The position numbers and the translations under genes were made by a program. A stretch of DNA of 5,763 bases from an uncultured Phascolarctobacterium sp. (GTDB lineage: Bacteria; Bacillota; Negativicutes; Acidaminococcales; Acidaminococcaceae): contig URVO01000096.1 of the NCBI GenBank assembly GCA_900551335.1, forward strand, positions 1 through 5,763, read 5' to 3'. The notes under the pieces were generated by a model, which was not told the DNA's origin, did not search any database, and saw only the letters and a program-made list of their open reading frames with translations. Shown here in pieces: positions 1 to 4,274 of this stretch; the first letter of the stretch is position 1; every line of letters starts with the position of its first letter.

Positions 1-34
1 TTAGGTCAAGACCCCAACACTTATTATAGAACCC
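1..34. mobile_element. possible terminal inverted repeat of an insertion sequence (edge of element)
   Basis: Read on the minus strand, 34 to 18 is GGGTTCTATAATAAGTG, followed by a G-rich run and GGTCTTGACC. A GG(G/C)TCT start followed by a TGTTGGGG-like block resembles ends of ISL3-family insertion sequences as I recall them. The neighbouring AT-rich bases (35-42), immediately beside the stop codon of the 174-residue gene, would suit a target site. No transposase is visible because the element would lie left of the window. The same bases contain TATAAT on the minus strand (23-28), so they could instead be a promoter for a gene outside the window. This is a weak call. Confidence 0.3.
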
Positions 35-39
35 ATTTT

Positions 40-564
40 TTATTTTACCAGCGCACGCATCTCTTCCGCTGTCAGCGTAAAGAACTCCTTCGCCGTATAC
101 AGCTCACGGCGGCCACGGCAGTCAGCAAACAGCGCCACGTCGACATCAGGAATAGCTGCCATAGCCTCCTCGATGGTTTTGCCATTCTTAGCATAAGCCT
201 CAAAGCGAGCTACGAAGGTGTTGCCCGTACCTGCAGGAACAAGCAGCGCTTCAAAATAATCATCCTCACGCAGATGATCCTTCAAATTCACCTTGCCACG
301 CAGCAGCACATCGTTATACTGCTCCTGCGGCAGATAAATACGCATATAAGCATCGAGCACTGTGCCCTCCTGCTTACCCACGTTGTCGAACGGAATCTCC
401 AGCGAGAAATCAACGCGCTCAGCTTCTTTTTTCTCCAAAGCAACAGCAGAACGCTTCTTCGTCAGCAGACGCATCACAGCATCGCCCTGCATCGAAATAT
501 ATAAGCCAACAACCAATACGCCCAAAATAACAAGAGCGACCAGAATTTCTAAAATCAACAGCAT
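40..564 (-). CDS. small single-pass membrane-anchored protein of unknown function
   Basis: This 174-residue protein belongs to no family I recognise. Residues 2-24 form one strongly hydrophobic segment rich in Leu, Val and Ile, followed by a basic patch (R32, K36, K37, R38) and a charged stretch to about residue 50. That suggests an N-terminal membrane anchor with the remainder in the cytoplasm. Residues 52-123 alternate polar and hydrophobic positions and contain PFDNVGKQEG and LLVPAGTGNTFV, which suggests a beta-rich folded domain; the rest looks helical and acidic. The ATG at 564 is preceded by a strong site (AAGGGGGAAG, about 4 bases away). The gene follows the CofE-like gene after only 12 bases, so it is very likely the third gene of that operon. 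No terminator is seen after its stop before the possible insertion-sequence end. Confidence 0.8.
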   Translation of the reverse strand: MLLILEILVALVILGVLVVGLYISMQGDAVMRLLTKKRSAVALEKKEAERVDFSLEIPFDNVGKQEGTVLDAYMRIYLPQEQYNDVLLRGKVNLKDHLREDDYFEALLVPAGTGNTFVARFEAYAKNGKTIEEAMAAIPDVDVALFADCRGRRELYTAKEFFTLTAEEMRALVK

Positions 565-576
565 CTTGCTTCCCCC

Positions 577-1221
577 TTATGCCTTATGATAGTCTTTGAT
601 AATGCAGATAGGAGTCTTCTCACTGCCGTTACCAAACGGATTGTCAATCAGAATCTCAGCAACCTTGTCCGGGTCTACGCCCTTCGACCAGCCCAGCACA
701 GCTGCACGCTTCAGGTCGTTGACATCGGCAATAGCCGCGCCATAGCAGCCGCAGGCCTTCGTGATAGCTGCTGCCACCTTCTCCGGCTCAGCCGGACCAT
801 AAACAATATGCTTATCGTACGGCGGCATCGTACCGGTAACGTCGTCAATAAGACGTGCCTGCTTGCCTGCCATACGGTAGAACGTGCCGCTCACGCCTAC
901 GCACTTCGCTGCAAAGCCGCAAATAACCGCCCAAACTACGCGCGGACCGCCTTCGGCATCCAGCAGTGCCTGCATGCTGTACCAGCTGCTGATGCTGCCC
1001 TTTGCGGGGAACAGATGCGACAAAATCTTTGCCAGCCAGCTCGGATGAAACTCCTCGCAGCGCAGCGCGCGGCCCTGCGTAATCGCGACAACGCTTTCAG
1101 CAGCGCAAACAACATCATTCGGACCAATCTTGTCCTTCGCATATTCCAGAATCGCATCGCAGATATCATCGTGGTGCGTCAAAATTCTTGTCGGTACAGG
1201 AACTATCTTATACTTTTCCAT
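577..1221 (-). CDS. CofE-like protein (F420-0:gamma-glutamyl ligase fold)
   Basis: This 214-residue protein resembles the F420_ligase family (PF01996, COG1478), whose archaeal member CofE adds glutamates to coenzyme F420-0 using GTP. The clues are the N-terminal PVPTRIL (8-14) followed by H16/H17/D18/D19, the block PNDVVCAAESVVAITQGR (34-51) matching the family's GD-x-(I/L)-V-V...V-x-EGR region, an acidic DDVTGT (126-131), and the C-terminal DVNDLKRAAVLGWSKG (166-181). At 214 residues it is somewhat shorter than archaeal CofE (roughly 250). Nothing else for F420 is visible, so the substrate is unknown and amide-ligase activity is inferred from the fold only. The ATG at 1221 is chosen because AAGGAGA lies about 9 bases upstream. 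A longer reading to 1389 would run through the thioesterase gene in another frame and has no comparable site. It starts 4 bases after the thioesterase stop, so the two are translationally linked. Confidence 0.8.
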   Translation of the reverse strand: MEKYKIVPVPTRILTHHDDICDAILEYAKDKIGPNDVVCAAESVVAITQGRALRCEEFHPSWLAKILSHLFPAKGSISSWYSMQALLDAEGGPRVVWAVICGFAAKCVGVSGTFYRMAGKQARLIDDVTGTMPPYDKHIVYGPAEPEKVAAAITKACGCYGAAIADVNDLKRAAVLGWSKGVDPDKVAEILIDNPFGNGSEKTPICIIKDYHKA

Positions 1222-1225
1222 ACTC

Positions 1226-1651
1226 TCACTTCTCCTTCTCAGCCTTATCTGCCGCATAAACCTTGTAAATTTTATCATACCATTTAGGTTCCAGACGGAT
1301 AATATGTCCTTCCTTATCCGTAAACACGTTGCGCGTATGGCCCTCCACAGCCACAGCGCCGTCGCGCAGGCGGATAACGCGGTAGTCAAACTCCATCTTA
1401 GCCTTATTAAAGCCGCTCATCTCCACCTGTACCTCGAAATCATCATCAAAGGTGCAGGAATTTTTATATTGGGCGCGAACCTCGGTAATCGGGAAAATCA
1501 CGCCGGCCTCCATCAGCTCGCCCAGCGTAATGCCGCAGGCACGCAGATAGGCCACACGTCCCATCTCAAACCAGCGCAGATAGTTGGCATGATGCACAAC
1601 GCCCATCATATCAGTTTCTACAAAGCGTACTTTATCGCGAATAGTAATCAT
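1226..1651 (-). CDS. acyl-CoA thioesterase, YbgC/FadM-type hot-dog fold
   Basis: This 141-residue protein has the length and signature of the 4-hydroxybenzoyl-CoA thioesterase-like family (4HBT, YbgC/FadM group), which hydrolyses acyl-CoA thioesters in the cytoplasm. The diagnostic block is near the N-terminus: R9-F-x-E-T-D14-x-x-G17-V-V-H-H21-x-N23-Y24-x-x-W27-F-E29. D14 is the usual catalytic aspartate, and H21, N23 and Y24 line the active site. The following helix and the strands RAQYKNSCTFDDDFEVQVEM and KMEFDYRVIRL fit the hot-dog beta sheet. The substrate cannot be told from sequence. The ATG at 1651 has a good ribosome binding site (AAAGGAGT, 4 bases away). It is the first gene of a three-gene operon with an extended -10 promoter just upstream, and the ribosome binding site of the next gene lies within its last codons. 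Confidence 0.92.
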   Translation of the reverse strand: MITIRDKVRFVETDMMGVVHHANYLRWFEMGRVAYLRACGITLGELMEAGVIFPITEVRAQYKNSCTFDDDFEVQVEMSGFNKAKMEFDYRVIRLRDGAVAVEGHTRNVFTDKEGHIIRLEPKWYDKIYKVYAADKAEKEK

Positions 1652-1685
1652 AAATACTCCTTTTTCTTCACTAAATCAATTTCTT

Positions 1686-1694
1686 ATTATAGCA
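1686..1694 (-). promoter_or_regulatory. extended -10 promoter for the thioesterase operon
   Basis: On the minus strand the 71-base gap upstream of the thioesterase gene contains TGCTATAAT, a perfect TATAAT with the extended -10 TGn element. There is no convincing -35 at 16-18 bases, which is common for extended -10 promoters. Predicted transcription starts near 1679, giving a leader of about 28 bases. Since no terminator follows the AI-2E gene, read-through from it is also possible. Confidence 0.6.
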
Positions 1695-1722
1695 CTTTTG
1701 ACGCAAAGTACATATATAAATC

Positions 1723-2850
1723 TTACAAATTTCGTAAATTTTTCTCTTCCAGCAGCCGCTTCACCTTTTCCGCCAGCAAAGCATAGAGCACGGAAAACAG
1801 CGGCACACAGATAATCATGCCGGCGATACCGCCAAGGCTCGCGCCGATCGTCACCGCCGCCAGCACCCACAGCTCCGAAAGTCCTACTGCCTTGCCCACA
1901 ATCTTCGGATACAGCAAATCGCCCTCGACGCGCTGCAGCACGAAATATAAAATAATGAAGTACCAGATTTTCTCCGGTGCTGCCACAATAATCAAAAAGC
2001 AGCCGATGAGCGCGCTGATAAAGGTGCCAAAAATAGGAATCAAGCTCAACACAGCCACCATCAGGGAAATCACAGTCGCATAAGGGAAGCCAAAAAGCGT
2101 CATGCTGACAAAATACATGACTCCCAAAAGCAGCGCCACAACAAGCTGTCCGCTAACAAAGCCACGGAAAATCTTCTCTGACGTTTGCAAAACATGCAAA
2201 ACATAGGCCGCACGCTCCTTAGAGCAAAAGGCGAAAAGCACACGCTTAAAGTTACGCACGAGGCGGTGCTTCTCCAGCAGGCAGTACACCGCTGCCACAA
2301 AGCCGATAACGCAGTTCGTGAGTACCTCCAAAAGTGAAGCCGTCGCCGACACAGTCTGCTCAAGCAGCAAACGCTTATTGTTCTGCAAATAATTGAGCAG
2401 CGTATGATAAATCTCCTTCGCCTGTGCCTGTACAAAGGCCAGCTCGTCCGGCGAAAAGGCCAGCTCCTGCGCCTTCTGCTGCAAATAAGCATCCAGCTTC
2501 GCCAACGCCGGCGGCAGCATCTTCACGAGCAGCTTCATGCTGGCGTGCAGCTCGGGCACGATGGTCAGCACGAAGAAGGCCAGAAAGCCGATAATGAGCA
2601 CAAGACTCAGCAGCAGACACGCAGGGCGCTCAAAGCGCGACACCACGCTATGCTTCAAATATCTGCGCCAATACACCTCCAGTTTTGTCATCAGCACATT
2701 GACAATAAAAGCCATGCAGCCGCCAATAATAAACGGCAGCAAAATATTATATAAGCCGCCCAGCAAATGCAGGCTAGCGCTATAATTCCACAGCGCCCAG
2801 ATCAGCACTATCGCAAAGGCCAGCAGGCCATACGGATTTTTTTCTTGCAT
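1723..2850 (-). CDS. AI-2E family transporter (TqsA/YdiK/PerM-like membrane protein)
   Basis: This 375-residue integral membrane protein has the full length and layout of the AI-2E_transport family (PF01594). Hydrophobic segments lie at about 8-24, 34-55, 76-98, 175-193, 232-252, 260-290, 295-307 and 328-356. A long soluble amphipathic region at about 100-170 sits between the third and fourth, as is typical. Family signatures are IPIFGTFI (271-278) and the C-terminal block Q307-x-x-E309...P315-K-I-V-G-K, then GASLGGIAGMIICVP (336-350). Members have been linked to autoinducer-2 export or to sodium/proton antiport; which applies here cannot be read from sequence. The ATG at 2850 has GAGGGGG five bases upstream. 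It has its own promoter in the divergent gap with the tRNA. The short basic tail (KVKRLLEEKNLRNL) presumably faces the cytoplasm. Confidence 0.92.
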   Translation of the reverse strand: MQEKNPYGLLAFAIVLIWALWNYSASLHLLGGLYNILLPFIIGGCMAFIVNVLMTKLEVYWRRYLKHSVVSRFERPACLLLSLVLIIGFLAFFVLTIVPELHASMKLLVKMLPPALAKLDAYLQQKAQELAFSPDELAFVQAQAKEIYHTLLNYLQNNKRLLLEQTVSATASLLEVLTNCVIGFVAAVYCLLEKHRLVRNFKRVLFAFCSKERAAYVLHVLQTSEKIFRGFVSGQLVVALLLGVMYFVSMTLFGFPYATVISLMVAVLSLIPIFGTFISALIGCFLIIVAAPEKIWYFIILYFVLQRVEGDLLYPKIVGKAVGLSELWVLAAVTIGASLGGIAGMIICVPLFSVLYALLAEKVKRLLEEKNLRNL

Positions 2851-2910
2851 AAATCCCCCTCAATTCATGACACGTGCAAATATGCATACACTTACTAAAC
2901 TAATAATACT

Positions 2911-2939
2911 ATTTTAACATAGAAGCAAGCACAATACAA
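2911..2939 (-). promoter_or_regulatory. promoter of the AI-2E family gene
   Basis: On the minus strand there is a -10 TAAAAT (2911-2916) preceded by TGT, giving an extended -10 TGTTAAAAT. A weak -35 TTGTAT (2934-2939) lies 17 bases upstream. Transcription would start near 2904, leaving a leader of about 54 bases before the ATG at 2850. The promoter is back to back with that of the tRNA. Confidence 0.55.
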
Positions 2940-2955
2940 AAAAGTTCCGCAACCT

Positions 2956-2984
2956 TTGCATAAGTTTCACAGATGTGGTATAAT
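2956..2984 (+). promoter_or_regulatory. promoter of tRNA-Arg
   Basis: The -10 is a perfect TATAAT (2979-2984) preceded by TGG, making an extended -10. A partial -35 TTGCAT (2956-2961) lies 17 bases upstream. The predicted start is near 2991, about 27 bases before the mature tRNA 5' end. Confidence 0.65.
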
Positions 2985-3017
2985 TTTTTCATTAGCTAAT
3001 AGGCTAAACATCAACAT

Positions 3018-3093
3018 GGCCCCGTAGCTCAGTGGATAAAGCGTCCGCCTCCGGAGCGGAAGACCAGCAGTTCGAATCTGCTCGGGGTCACCA
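3018..3093 (+). tRNA. tRNA-Arg, anticodon CCG
   Basis: The 76 bases fold into a full cloverleaf. The acceptor stem is GGCCCCG (3018-3024) with CGGGGTC (3083-3089), including one G-U pair. The D arm has GCTC and AAGC; its last pair, C13-A22 (3030/3039), is mismatched. The anticodon stem TCCGC/GCGGA (3044-3048, 3056-3060) encloses the loop CTCCGGA with anticodon CCG at 3051-3053, reading the arginine codon CGG. A 5-base variable loop follows, then the T arm AGCAG/CTGCT with loop TTCGAAT. The discriminator is A3090 and CCA is encoded (3091-3093). It is a single-gene unit with its own promoter and terminator. Confidence 0.97.
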
Positions 3094-3103
3094 TAAAAAG
3101 AAA

Positions 3104-3150
3104 AACCAGGCGATTACATAACCAAGCATATGTAATCGTCTAGTTTTTTT
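3104..3150 (+). terminator. Rho-independent terminator after tRNA-Arg
   Basis: A 17-base arm (3104-3120) pairs with 3129-3145 across an 8-base loop, with one C-A mismatch and one G-U pair, and runs into seven T (3144-3150). It begins only 11 bases after the CCA. A-rich bases at 3096-3105 could also give a U tract on the minus strand, so it may work in both directions. Confidence 0.9.
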
Positions 3151-3161
3151 ATACGCCAATA

Positions 3162-3190
3162 TTCCAATTTCCGCAAACATATGTTAAAAT
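3162..3190 (+). promoter_or_regulatory. promoter of the (relic) toxin-side RNA of a type I toxin-antitoxin locus
   Basis: There is an extended -10 TGTTAAAAT with hexamer TAAAAT at 3185-3190. A weak -35 TTCCAA (3162-3167) lies 17 bases upstream. Transcription would start at about 3196-3197, so the RNA would begin with (A)GUGCUACC and end at the shared terminator near 3262, about 66 bases later. Confidence 0.5.
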
Positions 3191-3196
3191 TAATTA

Positions 3197-3299
3197 GTGC
3201 TACCACAGAGGAAAAAACGCAAAAAAATAACCGCCCAGTCTCCAAACTTGCGGTTATTTTTTAACTAAACTATTTGGGGCAACCGTCTATCGGTAGCAC
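3197..3299. repeat. 8-bp inverted repeat at the two RNA 5' ends
   Basis: GTGCTACC (3197-3204) recurs inverted as GGTAGCAC (3292-3299). Both convergent RNAs of the toxin-antitoxin-like locus would therefore begin with the same G-U-G-C-U-A-C-C sequence. In the classical pAD1 par (fst) locus the extra contact sequences are direct DNA repeats, so this arrangement differs. Confidence 0.75.
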
Positions 3300-3306
3300 C
3301 TTTTCT
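3221..3306 (-). ncRNA. antitoxin-like small RNA (RNAII-like) of a type I toxin-antitoxin module
   Basis: A near-consensus promoter at 3313-3341 would start an RNA of about 86 bases near 3306. Its 5' half forms a hairpin at 3276-3300: two 10-base arms close over the loop AUAGA, with eight pairs and two mismatches (GG-GC-ACCG with CGGU-GC-CC). After an AU-rich linker it ends in the 13-bp terminator hairpin. An ACCGTCTATCGGT-like hairpin next to a TAACCGCC...GCGGTTATTTTTT terminator recalls antitoxin RNAs of Firmicute holin-like type I toxins. The target toxin seems deleted here, so it may be an orphan RNA or act on other copies elsewhere. Confidence 0.55.
3222..3262. terminator. shared bidirectional terminator of the toxin-antitoxin-like locus
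   Basis: AAAAAATAACCGC (3222-3234) and GCGGTTATTTTTT (3250-3262) pair perfectly over 13 bp around a 15-base loop. The stem ends in T runs on both strands (six on plus, seven on minus), so it can stop both convergent RNAs. Confidence 0.9.
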
Positions 3307-3312
3307 ATGTTT

Positions 3313-3341
3313 ATTATACTATATACAACAGATAAAGGCAA
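3313..3341 (-). promoter_or_regulatory. promoter of the antitoxin-like RNA
   Basis: On the minus strand, -35 TTGCCT (3336-3341), a 17-base spacer and a perfect -10 TATAAT (3313-3318). It has one of the better -35/-10 combinations in the window and no coding sequence directly downstream, which supports a non-coding RNA product. Confidence 0.75.
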
Positions 3342-3397
3342 GTAGTTTCCAACTTGCTCGCTACTTCTGTTCTGCTAAGCATAAATACGACATAGCA

Positions 3398-3427
3398 CCC
3401 TTTCCATTGCTGGGAAAGGGCTTTTTT
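3398..3427 (+). terminator. Rho-independent terminator, plus strand
   Basis: CCCTTTCC (3398-3405) pairs with GGAAAGGG (3413-3420) across a 7-base loop and is followed by C and six T (3422-3427). On the minus strand the hairpin is not followed by T, so it is a poor terminator for the L,D-transpeptidase gene that ends at 3446. No convincing plus-strand promoter serving it was found between 3265 and 3398; it may only block read-through into the convergent gene. Confidence 0.65.
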
Positions 3428-3445
3428 ATTATCCGCAATACACTC

Positions 3446-4066
3446 TTACTCTTCAATAACAACCTTCATGCCAACCCTCGCAAACTGCTTCAGCTTGACA
3501 ATGTCAGCGTTATTCAATCTTACGCAGCCCTCAGAGGCTCTGGTGCCAATAGATTCCGGCGCATGCGTGCCATGAATGCCAATGCCGCTCCAGCGTCCGC
3601 CGCTCAGCTCTGTGGTGTCCAAGCTGATAAACCACGGACCATAAGCTCCGGGAATCTCGCCCTTGCCATCGTTGAAGTCATGCGTCCAGTATGAAGCATC
3701 GAGTATTTCATCAATAGGAAAAACGCCATCAGGTGTCTTCATATCGCCTGATTTTTCCTTTTGGCCGGGCTTCAGGCCTAAAGCACAGCCATATTCAGCA
3801 ACAATATTCCCCTTGGCATCTACGGCGTATAATTTAAACTCGCTTTTCTTTATCAGAATAAAATCTGCGTCCATTTTATATTGTTCAACAAGAGTAGGCA
3901 GCTTTTCCTCCTGCTTCTCTTCAGCCTTAGGAAAATCTACTGTCTGTGCCTCCTGCTTAGCTATAGCCGCCTTGCCATTAGACGCCTCACTGCTATCTAA
4001 CAGGCAGCAGCTTAAAGCAACAGCCGTCATAACTAAAAATAAAACCGTTGCCAAAATTTTTTTCAT
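3446..4066 (-). CDS. L,D-transpeptidase (YkuD domain), exported
   Basis: This 206-residue protein begins with an export signal: MKK, a hydrophobic core at 4-19, then SCC (19-21). C20 or C21 could be a lipidated cysteine, though the lipobox (A-L-S-C) is imperfect; cleavage after SEA (26-28) by signal peptidase I is the alternative. A Lys/Glu-rich linker (30-65) leads to the YkuD domain (about 68-205). Family marks are G107-D-M-K-T-P-D-G-V-F116 and the catalytic block H165-G-T-H...S178-E-G-C181-V-R183, with C181 the nucleophile. Such enzymes form 3-3 peptidoglycan cross-links or attach proteins to peptidoglycan in the envelope. All catalytic residues are present, so it should be active. The ATG at 4066 has AAGGAG 7 bases upstream. 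The gene is transcribed alone from a promoter near 4170-4197. Confidence 0.95.
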   Translation of the reverse strand: MKKILATVLFLVMTAVALSCCLLDSSEASNGKAAIAKQEAQTVDFPKAEEKQEEKLPTLVEQYKMDADFILIKKSEFKLYAVDAKGNIVAEYGCALGLKPGQKEKSGDMKTPDGVFPIDEILDASYWTHDFNDGKGEIPGAYGPWFISLDTTELSGGRWSGIGIHGTHAPESIGTRASEGCVRLNNADIVKLKQFARVGMKVVIEE

Positions 4067-4134
4067 AGCGCTGCTCCTTCCATCGTTTATTTTTCGTAAA
4101 GCCTAGACTTTTTCATAATCTATCACAGAATTAT

Positions 4135-4144
4135 GCCAATTGGC
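4135..4144. promoter_or_regulatory. 10-bp perfect palindrome in the L,D-transpeptidase leader
   Basis: GCCAATTGGC is its own reverse complement and lies between the predicted transcription start (near 4163) and the start codon at 4066. It could be a repressor site just downstream of the promoter, but the palindrome is short, no regulator is encoded nearby, and chance cannot be excluded. Confidence 0.3.
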
Positions 4145-4169
4145 TCCAACAGGAATGAGTATTTTCTAT

Positions 4170-4197
4170 ATTATATCGCAAGCCACATCTTTTGCAA
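4170..4197 (-). promoter_or_regulatory. promoter of the L,D-transpeptidase gene
   Basis: On the minus strand, -35 TTGCAA (4192-4197), a 16-base spacer and a perfect -10 TATAAT (4170-4175). The predicted start near 4163 gives a leader of almost 100 bases. The promoter lies directly beyond the terminator of the upstream autotransporter gene, so the two genes are separate units. A weaker second candidate (TTGGCA, 16 bases, TATGAA) lies closer to the gene. Confidence 0.7.
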
Positions 4198-4200
4198 AGA

Positions 4201-4246
4201 AAAATATTACCGCCCAAGCCTCACCGTGAAGTGAAGCCTAGGCGGT
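4201..4246 (-). terminator. Rho-independent terminator of the autotransporter gene
   Basis: On the minus strand ACCGCCTAGGCTTCAC (4246-4231) pairs along its full 16 bases with 4224-4209, counting three or four G-U pairs, around the 6-base loop TTCACG. A T-rich tract (AATATTTTT) follows. It lies about 30 bases after the stop codon at 4275. Confidence 0.92.
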
Positions 4247-4274
4247 TAGAGTTTGCAATATTATGCTTTTAAGC

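Larger units (their letters stand above)
3181..3310. pseudogene. relic Fst/holin-like type I toxin-antitoxin locus lacking the toxin body
   Basis: Two convergent promoters face a shared bidirectional terminator, the arrangement of Fst/Hol_Tox-type type I modules in Firmicutes. On the plus strand, a Shine-Dalgarno AGAGG (3207-3211) is followed at once by AAAAAACGCAAAAAAATAA. The last part looks like the usual lysine-rich toxin tail (KNAKK) and stop (3228-3230), immediately before the CCGCC of the terminator stem. No ATG, GTG or TTG lies between this site and the stop, and no membrane helix is encoded. An intact toxin of this class has about 25-35 residues with one hydrophobic helix, so an internal deletion is inferred. 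The assignment rests on architecture and remembered motifs, not on a database match. Confidence 0.45.

Noticed and set aside
586..1287. Long plus-strand reading frame opposite the CofE-like gene
   Set aside because: It is antisense to a gene with recognisable family motifs, has no ribosome binding site and gives a composition typical of a shadow frame (Arg, His, Cys-rich).
1222..1389. A 56-codon N-terminal extension of the CofE-like protein starting at 1389
   Set aside because: It overlaps the thioesterase coding sequence in another frame, looks unlike a protein domain, and the ATG at 1221 has a strong ribosome binding site and begins the family-like sequence.
1130..1786. Plus-strand reading frame opposite the thioesterase
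   Set aside because: Antisense shadow of a gene with a clear hot-dog signature; no supporting start signals.
2100..2785. Several reading frames on both strands across the AI-2E transporter gene
   Set aside because: Arg/Cys- or Gln/His-rich shadows in other frames of a well-supported transporter gene.
3181..3264. A 27-residue plus-strand reading frame (ATG at 3181, stop at 3262-3264)
   Set aside because: Its ATG overlaps the predicted -10 hexamer, it has no ribosome binding site, no hydrophobic helix, and its last codons are the terminator stem; not treated as a real gene or as the toxin.
3197..3299. Inverted repeats as ends of a miniature transposable element
   Set aside because: The repeats are only 8 bp, no flanking target duplication is evident, and the promoters and shared terminator between and beside them fit a toxin-antitoxin layout better.
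3018..3430. Prophage or genomic-island attachment at the tRNA 3' end
   Set aside because: No second copy of the tRNA 3' end and no integrase gene are visible in the window.
3407..4106. Plus-strand reading frames opposite the L,D-transpeptidase
   Set aside because: The opposite strand encodes a complete YkuD domain with catalytic His and Cys; the first of these frames also begins inside a terminator hairpin.
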